5,479 nucleotides of DNA from an uncultured Desulfotignum sp. (GTDB taxonomy: Bacteria > Desulfobacterota > Desulfobacteria > Desulfobacterales > Desulfobacteraceae), in contig CALGAJ010000399.1 in NCBI GenBank assembly GCA_937951975.1, positions 1 through 5,479 on the forward strand, given 5' to 3'. The notes beneath the pieces were generated by a model. It ran no database searches. It was not told where the DNA came from and worked only from the letters and a program-made list of their open reading frames with translations. Positions 1 to 5,479 of this stretch are shown one piece after another (positions within the stretch are counted from its first letter, which is position 1; each line of letters starts with the position of its first letter). The translations under genes and the position numbers were made by a program.

Positions 1-2873
1 TGCAGACCCCCATTGACTGGGTGTTTGCCGGCGGAGACGCATATTACGGTCCCAAGTCCGTGGTGGATGCGGTGGCGTCCGGCAAGACTGCGGCAGAAAG
101 CATTCACCGGTTCATCAACGGTCTGGACCTGGCTGAGGGCCGGGAAAAATCCTGGGATTACGAGAAACCGGAAATCACGGATGTGCCGAATATCCCCAGG
201 GTGCAGGCGGAAAAACTGCCGGTGTCCCAGCGGGAAGGCAACTTCAAGGAAGTCACCCAGGCGCTTGCCAAAGAACTCATCGACCGGGAAGCGGCCCGGT
301 GCCTGTCCTGCGGGATCTGTTCCGAATGCTACCAGTGCGTGGAGGTCTGCCTGGCGGAAGCCGTGGATCATACCCAGACAGCCAAGATCAGGGATGTCCG
401 GGTGGGATCGGTGATCATGACCACCGGTGCGGAAACCTTTGATCCCACTGATCTGGATGATACCTATATGTACCGGCGATCCCAGAATGTGCTGACCTCG
501 CTGGAGTTTGAACGGATTCTGTCCGCCGGCGGCCCCACCATGGGGCATCTGGTGCGGCCTTCCGATGAAAAGGAGCCGGAAAAGATCGCCTGGCTCCAGT
601 GCATCGGCTCCCGGGATACCAACCGGTGCGGCAACGGCTACTGTTCTTCGGTGTGCTGCATGTATGCCATCAAGGATGCCATGATCGCCAAGGAGCATTC
701 GGAAAAAGAGCTGGATGCCGCCATATTCAACATGGACATGCGGACATTCGGCAAGGATTATGAAAAATACTACAAAAGAGCGGCCGAGCAGGAAGGGGTG
801 AGGTTTGTGAAATCCCGGATCCATTCCGTGATCGAAGAACCGGGAACCGACAACCTGATTCTGAAATACGCGGATGAACAGGGCAAAATCCACGAGGAAG
901 TGTTTGACATGGTGATCCTGTCCGTGGGTCTGACCATCCCCAAAGAAAGCGCGGAACTGGCACAGCGAATCGGCGTGGCCCTCAATCCCTATAATTTCGT
1001 TCAAACCTCGACCTTCAATCCTCTGGAGACCAGCCGGCCGGGTGTGTATGTGTCCGGCACGTTTCAGGGACCCAAGGACATCCCGTCTTCCGTGACCGAA
1101 GCCTCAGGCGCGGCCTGTGCCGCCGGAAGGCATCTGGCACCGGCCCGGCACACCCTGACCAAAACCGTGACATTGCCCACGGAACGGGATGTGCTCGGGG
1201 AAGAACCCCGGGTGGGGGTGTTTGTGTGCAAGTGCGGCATTAACATCGCCGGGGTGATCGATGTGGATGAGGTGTCCGCCTATGCGAAATCTCTGCCCAA
1301 TGTGGTGTACACCGGTGAAAACCTGTTCACCTGTTCCCAGGACACCCAGGTGTCCATCAAGGAACTCATCGACGAACACAGACTCAACCGGGTGGTGGTG
1401 GCTTCCTGTACCCCCAAGACCCATGAGGGGATCTTCATGGATACCCTGGAGGAGGCCGGGCTCAACAAATACCTGTTTGAGATGGCCAATATCCGGAACC
1501 AGGATTCCTGGATGCATTTTCACGAACCGGAAAAAGCCACGGCCAAGGCCAAGGACCTGATCCGCATGGCCGTGGCCCGGGTCAGCACCCTGGGACCGTT
1601 GCATGACAAAAAGATCACCATCATTGACAAAGCCCTGGTCATCGGCGGCGGCATCGCCGGCATGACTTCGGCCAAAGCACTGGCGGACCAGGGATTTCAT
1701 GTGACGCTGCTGGAGAAGGAAGACACCCTGGGGGGCCTTGGCCGGCGGCTGCACCATACCATCGAGGGCGACGACATTCAGGCCTTTGTCAGGGAACTCG
1801 CCGATACCGTGGAAACCCATGAGCATATTGATGTGCTCAAGCAGGCCCTGGTGGTGGAGTTCGGCGGATACAAAGGCAATTTCAAGACCGAGGTCCTGGT
1901 GGGCCCGGACATGAAGCAGAAAAAGATCGACCACGGGGTGATGATCGTGGCCACGGGCGCCACCGAGTATCAGCCCACGGAATACCTGTACAATGACAGC
2001 GATGCCGTGGTGACCCAGCTGGAGCTGGCGGACCGGCTGGCGGAAAACACGCTGGGGAATCCGGACCGGGTCATCATGATCCAGTGCGTGGGGTCCCGGA
2101 ACGACGACAATCCCAACTGTTCCCGGATCTGCTGCCAGAATGCGGTGAAAAACGCCATTGCCATCAAGGAACAAAGCCCGGACACGGACGTGTTCGTGCT
2201 GTACCGGGACATGAGAACCTATGCCATGCTGGAGGAGTTTTACACCAAAGCACGGAACATGGGGGTGATCTTTTCCCGGTTCAGCAAAGATGATCCGCCC
2301 AAGGTGGAAAAATCGGCGGATGGCGGACTCACCGTCACGTTCATGGACCATGTACTGGGACAGTACATTGAAGCGGACGCGGACCTGGTGGCACTGTCCG
2401 CCGGAGTCACGGCCGCAGATACGAAAGAATTGTCCCATATCATCAAGGCCCAGCGCAATCCGGAAGGGTTTTTCATGGAAGCCCATGTCAAACTCAGACC
2501 GGTGGATGCCGGTACGGAAGGCGTGTTCATCTGCGGCACGGCCCACGGTCCCAAGCTGATCACCGAAACCGTGGCCCAGGCCATGGCAGCGGCGTCCCGG
2601 GCCGCCACCTACCTGTCCCAGGAATTTCTGACCCTGTCCGCCGTGGTGGCGGAGGTGGATCAGAACCATTGCGCCTCCTGCCTGGTCTGCGTCCGCTCCT
2701 GTCCCTATCATGTGCCGATGATCAATGAGATGGGGGTTTCCTATATCGATCCGGCCCTGTGTCAGGGATGCGGGGTGTGCGCATCGGAATGTCCGGCCAA
2801 GGCCATCAAGCTCAACTGGTATGAAGATGACTCATTGCTCAGCAAGGTGGAATCCCTGCTGGAGGAGGTATGA
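1..2873 (+). CDS. hdrA: HdrA-like double-module FAD/iron-sulfur oxidoreductase (5' partial)
   Basis: The reading frame is open at the left edge (first full codon at 3) and ends in TGA at 2871-2873, so about 956 C-terminal residues are visible. In order: the end of a GltD-like FAD domain (VFAGGDAYYGP, about 21-100); a six-cysteine cluster motif (300-350); an HdrA-like module with QCIGSRD and CSSVCC (about 400-1160); a second HdrA module opening with VCKCGINIAG (1227 on), lone Cys codons at 1332 and 1407, the FAD Rossmann motif GGGIAGM (1644-1664), and a second QCVGSRN/CSRICC; then two C-terminal [4Fe-4S] ferredoxin motifs (2670-2705 and 2760-2795). HdrA proteins are cytoplasmic and the flavin site of electron bifurcation in heterodisulfide-reductase-type complexes. 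Co-transcription with mvhD, metV and metF suggests it moves electrons to or from methylene-THF reductase. The tandem architecture is larger than a classical HdrA of about 650 residues. Family assignment is firm; redox partners are inferred. Confidence 0.9.
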   Translation, partial: QTPIDWVFAGGDAYYGPKSVVDAVASGKTAAESIHRFINGLDLAEGREKSWDYEKPEITDVPNIPRVQAEKLPVSQREGNFKEVTQALAKELIDREAARCLSCGICSECYQCVEVCLAEAVDHTQTAKIRDVRVGSVIMTTGAETFDPTDLDDTYMYRRSQNVLTSLEFERILSAGGPTMGHLVRPSDEKEPEKIAWLQCIGSRDTNRCGNGYCSSVCCMYAIKDAMIAKEHSEKELDAAIFNMDMRTFGKDYEKYYKRAAEQEGVRFVKSRIHSVIEEPGTDNLILKYADEQGKIHEEVFDMVILSVGLTIPKESAELAQRIGVALNPYNFVQTSTFNPLETSRPGVYVSGTFQGPKDIPSSVTEASGAACAAGRHLAPARHTLTKTVTLPTERDVLGEEPRVGVFVCKCGINIAGVIDVDEVSAYAKSLPNVVYTGENLFTCSQDTQVSIKELIDEHRLNRVVVASCTPKTHEGIFMDTLEEAGLNKYLFEMANIRNQDSWMHFHEPEKATAKAKDLIRMAVARVSTLGPLHDKKITIIDKALVIGGGIAGMTSAKALADQGFHVTLLEKEDTLGGLGRRLHHTIEGDDIQAFVRELADTVETHEHIDVLKQALVVEFGGYKGNFKTEVLVGPDMKQKKIDHGVMIVATGATEYQPTEYLYNDSDAVVTQLELADRLAENTLGNPDRVIMIQCVGSRNDDNPNCSRICCQNAVKNAIAIKEQSPDTDVFVLYRDMRTYAMLEEFYTKARNMGVIFSRFSKDDPPKVEKSADGGLTVTFMDHVLGQYIEADADLVALSAGVTAADTKELSHIIKAQRNPEGFFMEAHVKLRPVDAGTEGVFICGTAHGPKLITETVAQAMAAASRAATYLSQEFLTLSAVVAEVDQNHCASCLVCVRSCPYHVPMINEMGVSYIDPALCQGCGVCASECPAKAIKLNWYEDDSLLSKVESLLEEV

Positions 2874-2874
2874 T

Positions 2875-3324
2875 ATGACAAAAGAATTCGAACCGGTCGT
2901 TCTGGCGTTCTGCTGTAATTACTGAGGGTATTCCGCAGCGGACCTGGCAGGTTCCATGAGGCTGAAAATACCGACAAATTTCAGAATTATCCGTGTGCCG
3001 TGCAGTGGAAAGGTCGACATCATTCATATCCTGCGGGCCTTTGAAAAAGGGGCGGACGGGGTGTATGTGGTGGGATGCATGGAAGGTGACTGTCACTACA
3101 ACCAGGGCAATTTCAGGGCCAGAAAACGGGTGGAACAGGCCGCCAGAGTCCTGGACAAAATCGGGGTCGGCGGAGACCGGGTGCGGATGTACAACCTGTC
3201 TTCCGGCGAAGGTCCTCTGTTTGCCCAGTATTCCACGGAAATGATCCATCGGATCAAGGAAATGGGGCCCAGTCCCATCCGGCTGGCAAGACAACGCAAG
3301 ACCCAAAAGGCCGATGCTGCCTGA
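2875..3324 (+). CDS. mvhD: MvhD-type [2Fe-2S] subunit, selenocysteine-containing
   Basis: Read through the UGA at 2923-2925, this gives a 149-residue protein, a normal length for the MvhD/FrhD (methyl-viologen-reducing hydrogenase delta subunit) family. The start ATG at 2875 lies 1 nt after the hdrA stop and 5 nt after a very strong ribosome site, GGAGGAGGT (2861-2869). The N-terminus reads VVLAFCCNY-U-GYSAADLAG, matching the family motif CNxC-GYxxADLAG with selenocysteine at residue 17 in place of the second cysteine. The other expected cluster ligands are present: PCSG (C43) and GCMEGDCH (C68, C73). MvhD carries a [2Fe-2S] cluster that links HdrA to a hydrogenase, formate dehydrogenase or other electron donor. 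A conventional gene caller would stop at residue 16 or begin falsely at the ATG at 2956 (residue 28), losing the essential motif. An accidental nonsense mutation is less likely because the frame stays intact and conserved to the end and the UGA replaces precisely a ligand cysteine. Confidence 0.92.
2923..2925 (+). other. UGA recoded as selenocysteine (Sec17 of MvhD)
   Basis: This in-frame TGA follows codons for C-C-N-Y and precedes G-Y-S-A-A-D. MvhD homologues usually have cysteine here (CNxC). Intact family sequence on both sides and a hairpin just downstream support selenocysteine insertion by SelB/SelC. The genes for that machinery are not in the window. Confidence 0.88.
2926..2972 (+). 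promoter_or_regulatory. Bacterial SECIS-like hairpin in mvhD
   Basis: Immediately after the UGA the mRNA can form one extended hairpin. The base is GGUAUU (2927-2932) with AAUACC (2967-2972), then a small internal loop, then CAGC (2936-2939) with GCUG (2961-2964). The apical stem is GGACCU (2940-2945) with AGGUUCC (2949-2955), with U2952 bulged, and the loop is GGC (2946-2948). Twenty nucleotides separate the UGA from a short loop starting with G, which fits the general rules for bacterial SECIS elements (short stem, small apical loop with an early G, 16-37 nt from UGA). The fold was found by eye, not by energy calculation. A competing small hairpin UCCG/CGGA (2932-2942) exists. The element is also coding sequence. 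Confidence 0.72.
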
Positions 3325-3351
3325 ACAAGAACTGTTTAACCGCCTAACCAT

Positions 3352-3358
3352 GAGGTGA
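3352..3358 (+). promoter_or_regulatory. Ribosome binding site deciding the metV start
   Basis: GAGGTGA is complementary to the 16S rRNA tail, and its GAGG core ends 5 nt before the ATG at 3361. A GTG at 3355 lies in the same frame and would add two residues, but it falls inside this site and has no Shine-Dalgarno sequence of its own upstream. ATG 3361 is therefore preferred. Confidence 0.7.
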
Positions 3359-3360
3359 GC

Positions 3361-4029
3361 ATGATAATAGCAGAGAAAAAACCCATAGAGGAAATTATCC
3401 GGGAAGTCGAGGCCTATGACCGCATCCTGGTGCTGGGATGCAACGAGTGCGTGACGGTCTGCGAGGCCGGTGGGAAAAAGGAAGTGGAAGTACTGGCATC
3501 GGTGCTTCGCATGAATTTCATGGCCCAGGACCGGGAAAAAACCATTGATGAAAGAACCCTGGAGCGTCAGTGCGACCATGAATATCTGGAGGAGATCCGG
3601 GATGTGATTGACCAGTATGATGCGGTCATCTCCCTGGCCTGCGGCGTGGGGGTCCAGTTTACCGCGGAAAAATACATGTCCACCCCGGTGCTCCCCGGGG
3701 TCAACACGATCTGCCTGGGCGCCAATGAAGACCGGGGGCTGTGGACGGAAAGATGCCAGGCCTGCGGATCCTGTGTGCTGGCCCGCACCGGCGGTATCTG
3801 TCCGGTGTCCCGGTGCGCCAAGCGGGTGCTCAACGGCCCCTGCGGCGGGTCCACCAACGGCAAGTGTGAGATTTCCAAGGACACGGACTGTGCCTGGCAG
3901 CTGATCATCGATCGGCTCAAAGCCCTGGATAAAATGGAGGATTATGAAACCGTCGCCCCTGTGAAAGACTGGTCCACCGACCGGGCCGGGGGCCCCAGAA
4001 CCGTAACCAGGGAGGATGTGAAGATATGA
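3361..4029 (+). CDS. metV: MetV, methylenetetrahydrofolate reductase iron-sulfur/zinc partner subunit
   Basis: This 222-residue protein belongs to the MTHFR C-terminal domain family (MetV), the obligate partner of short MetF proteins in acetogens and related anaerobes. The N-terminal part has a cysteine group, GCNECVTVC (C27, C30, C34). The C-terminal part is a dense cysteine domain: CQACGSC (C132, C135, C138), GICPVSRC (C147, C152), NGPCGG (C161), GKCEI (C169) and DTDC (C177). In known MetV proteins these cysteines bind [4Fe-4S] clusters and zinc, and the subunit conducts electrons to the MetF flavin. No signal peptide or membrane segment is visible, so it should be cytoplasmic. It begins 36 nt after mvhD, and its TGA overlaps the metF ATG by 4 nt (ATGA, 4026-4029), implying translational coupling and a stoichiometric MetFV complex. 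The assignment is strong; which cluster each cysteine binds is not resolved here. Confidence 0.9.
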   Translation: MIIAEKKPIEEIIREVEAYDRILVLGCNECVTVCEAGGKKEVEVLASVLRMNFMAQDREKTIDERTLERQCDHEYLEEIRDVIDQYDAVISLACGVGVQFTAEKYMSTPVLPGVNTICLGANEDRGLWTERCQACGSCVLARTGGICPVSRCAKRVLNGPCGGSTNGKCEISKDTDCAWQLIIDRLKALDKMEDYETVAPVKDWSTDRAGGPRTVTREDVKI

Positions 4030-4958
4030 GCGACTATGTGAGCGACAGCAGACTGGAGCGGGTGTTGAAAGCCGGTCATCTGGGAGTGACGTCCGAGTGC
4101 GGGCCTCCCCGGGGCAGTGATCCGGAGGATATCAAGAAAAAAGGGCTGCTGATCAAAGATTATGTGGATGCGGTGAATGTCACGGACAACCAGACCGCCA
4201 TGACAAGGATGTCTTCTCTGGCCGCCTGTGTTCATCTGAAACTGCTGGGCATCGAGCCGGTGCTGCAGATGGTGACCAGAGACAGAAACCGGGTGGCGTT
4301 GCAAAGTGATATCCTGGGGGCCGCATCCTTTGATATTCCCAACATGCTGTGCCTGTCCGGCGATCATCAGAGTTTTGGTGACTGTGCCCAGGGTCAGAAT
4401 GTGCATGACCTGGATTCCATGCAGCTGGTGCAGACCGTCCGGTATATGCGGGATGAAGGCAAGTTTCTGGGAGGCGATGACATCAAGCGGCCGCCCCGGA
4501 TTTTTGTGGGGGCCGCGGCCAACCCGTTTGCCGATCCATTTGAGATCCGGGTGCCGCGACTGGCCAAAAAAATCGCCTGCGGGGCGGAATTCATCCAGAC
4601 CCAGTGCATCTACAATCTCGACAAGTTCAAGGAGTGGATGCGCAGGGCCGCGGACCGGGGCCTCACGGAAAAGGTGTTCATCATGGCCGGCATGACGCCC
4701 ATGAAGTCCGTGGGTATGGCCAAATACATGAAAAACAAGGTGCCGGGCATGGATGTGCCCGATGAGATCATCGACCGGCTGTCAGGCGTGGAAAAAAAGA
4801 ACCAGGCGGAAGAAGGCATCAAGATCTGCGTGGAGCATATCCAGGAACTCAAGGAAGTGCCCGGAATTGCGGGATTTCATATCATGGCCATTGAATGGGA
4901 AGAAAAAGTGCCGGAAATTATTGAAAAAAGCGGACTTTATCCGAGGCCTGAAGTATAG
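4026..4958 (+). CDS. metF: 5,10-methylenetetrahydrofolate reductase (MetF)
   Basis: This 310-residue protein is a flavin-dependent TIM-barrel reductase interconverting methylene-THF and methyl-THF, a key step of the methyl branch of the Wood-Ljungdahl pathway. Visible family features are the early glutamate in VTSECGPPRGSD (E24, equivalent to the catalytic Glu near the N-terminus of E. coli MetF), VTRDRNR, the flavin-region motif CLSGDHQSFGD, and EFIQTQCIYN near the folate site. The start overlaps the metV stop by 4 nt, with GGGAGG at 4010-4015, 10 nt upstream. The gene lacks the regulatory C-terminal domain of eukaryotic enzymes and fits the short bacterial form that works with MetV. Sitting last in an operon with HdrA and MvhD, it probably accepts or donates electrons through them rather than using NADH alone. 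In a sulfate reducer it could run in either direction: acetate or CO2 assimilation, or oxidation of acetyl units to CO2. It may also supply methyl-THF for methionine. Confidence 0.93.
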   Translation: MSDYVSDSRLERVLKAGHLGVTSECGPPRGSDPEDIKKKGLLIKDYVDAVNVTDNQTAMTRMSSLAACVHLKLLGIEPVLQMVTRDRNRVALQSDILGAASFDIPNMLCLSGDHQSFGDCAQGQNVHDLDSMQLVQTVRYMRDEGKFLGGDDIKRPPRIFVGAAANPFADPFEIRVPRLAKKIACGAEFIQTQCIYNLDKFKEWMRRAADRGLTEKVFIMAGMTPMKSVGMAKYMKNKVPGMDVPDEIIDRLSGVEKKNQAEEGIKICVEHIQELKEVPGIAGFHIMAIEWEEKVPEIIEKSGLYPRPEV

Positions 4959-4987
4959 ACAAAAAAGGACCTTTTCAGATACAATGA

Positions 4988-5028
4988 AAAACCAGGGCCG
5001 GGTGGAAGGAATTCCGGACCCTGGTTTT
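4988..5028 (+). terminator. Intrinsic terminator after metF
   Basis: AAAACCAGGGCCGG (4988-5001) pairs with CCGG-A-CCCTGGTTTT (5014-5028), giving a 14-bp stem with one bulged A (5018), a 12-nt loop (5002-5013) and a T-rich 3' side (TTTTATTG). It starts 29 nt after the metF stop and separates the hdrA-metF operon from yebG. Because the 5' arm begins with an A tract, it could also act on opposite-strand transcription. Confidence 0.85.
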
Positions 5029-5074
5029 ATTGCTTGTCACTGTGGACGCGTTATTTTCGATATAAGGAGAGGGT

Positions 5075-5395
5075 ATGGCAGTTGTTGTCAAATACATCGT
5101 GGTCAGGAACGGAGAGGAAAAAATGACATTTGCGACAAAAAAGGAAGCAGACGCTTATGATAAGATGCTTGATATTGCCGACAATTTGTTTGAATTCCTC
5201 GACAAATCGGAACTGAAGCTGCCTGAGGATCAGATGGAAAAAATTTCTTTGCTTCTGGCTGAGAACAGGGATGTGGTGATGCCGATTCTAAGGGGGGTCA
5301 ACCCTAAAAAACAGGCCCCGGCCAAACCGAAAAAACCAGCGGAAAAATCCGGAGATGCGGCCCCGGCCTCGAAACCGAAAACAGCCAAAAAATAG
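5075..5395 (+). CDS. yebG: YebG family protein
   Basis: The 106-residue product opens with MAVVVKYIVVRNGEEKMTF and continues KKEADAYDKMLDIAD, closely matching the conserved core of YebG, a small protein of the LexA/SOS regulon in E. coli whose biochemical role is unclear. The core covers about residues 1-75. Residues 76-106 form a low-complexity tail rich in Lys, Pro and Ala (10 lysines in 31 residues), probably disordered and able to bind nucleic acid; that role is inference. The start ATG has a strong ribosome site, AAGGAG (5064-5069), 5 nt upstream. The gene lies behind the metF terminator, so it should have its own promoter. No E. coli-type LexA box (CTGT-N8-ACAG) was found in 4959-5074, so SOS control here is unproven. 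It has no functional link to the upstream operon that the sequence shows. Confidence 0.85.
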   Translation: MAVVVKYIVVRNGEEKMTFATKKEADAYDKMLDIADNLFEFLDKSELKLPEDQMEKISLLLAENRDVVMPILRGVNPKKQAPAKPKKPAEKSGDAAPASKPKTAKK

Positions 5396-5479
5396 CGGTT
5401 CAAATTTATGAATATGGGAGCTTTGGGTTACAATATCATTTGGTTTCAGATAGTTATGGTTTTTAATTTCTTTGACAAA
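5396..5479. other. AT-rich intergenic tail, no gene seen
   Basis: This stretch is clearly more AT-rich than the rest of the window. No credible reading frame, hairpin terminator or RNA gene is visible. TTGACA at 5472-5477 matches a sigma-70 -35 box and could begin a promoter continuing past the window, but its -10 region would be outside. Confidence 0.4.

Noticed and set aside
1104..2711. A 535-codon open frame on the minus strand opposite hdrA
   Set aside because: It is a by-product of GC-rich codon bias; the plus-strand frame encodes clear HdrA motifs throughout, and the antisense translation shows no recognisable domain.
2956..3324. A separate 122-residue gene starting at ATG 2956
   Set aside because: It has no ribosome site, begins inside the MvhD fold and lacks the first ligand motif; it is the downstream part of mvhD past the selenocysteine UGA.
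2875..3324. mvhD as a pseudogene with a nonsense mutation
   Set aside because: Only one stop interrupts it, it is UGA, it falls at a ligand cysteine, a SECIS-like hairpin follows and the remaining frame is intact.
3355..3360. GTG start for metV
   Set aside because: The GTG overlaps the only Shine-Dalgarno sequence; ATG 3361 has correct spacing.
5030..5064. A sigma-70 promoter for yebG (TTGCTT/TATTTT or TTGTCA with a -10 near 5056-5064)
   Set aside because: The -10 matches are weak, and the implied transcription starts fall on or beside the ribosome site, so no pair is convincing.
4753..5160. A 135-codon frame spanning the metF end, terminator and yebG start
   Set aside because: It runs across the intrinsic terminator and overlaps two well-supported genes in another frame, with no domain content.

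Overview
The window looks like chromosome of an anaerobic, selenocysteine-using bacterium, most likely a sulfate-reducing Desulfobacterota (Desulfobacterales-like). This is inferred from gene content and a fairly GC-rich coding style; no rRNA or taxonomic marker is present. All genes lie on the + strand.

Positions 1-4958 hold one tightly packed operon of four genes. It begins inside a very large HdrA-like flavin/iron-sulfur protein (5' end outside the window). Next comes a small MvhD-type [2Fe-2S] subunit whose frame is interrupted by a UGA at 2923-2925. That codon sits exactly where the family has a cluster-ligand cysteine, and a foldable SECIS-like hairpin follows it, so the gene is read as a selenoprotein. 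Then come MetV (zinc/iron-sulfur partner of methylenetetrahydrofolate reductase) and MetF (the flavin-containing reductase). The genes are separated by 1 nt, 36 nt and a 4-nt overlap. A strong intrinsic terminator (4988-5028) closes the operon.

Together the genes describe an electron-bifurcating or confurcating 5,10-methylene-tetrahydrofolate reductase of the methyl branch of the Wood-Ljungdahl pathway. MetF/MetV carry the C1 chemistry, and HdrA plus MvhD pass electrons between the reductase and other carriers (pyridine nucleotide, ferredoxin, possibly a hydrogenase or formate dehydrogenase). The nearest described relative is the MetFV-HdrABC-MvhD complex of Moorella. Here no hdrB or hdrC lies between the genes, and HdrA is a double-module fusion with a GltD-like domain at its visible N-terminal end.

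After the terminator a separate gene (5075-5395) encodes a YebG-family protein (SOS-associated in enterobacteria) with a lysine/proline/alanine-rich tail. The last 84 bases are AT-rich and show no supportable gene.
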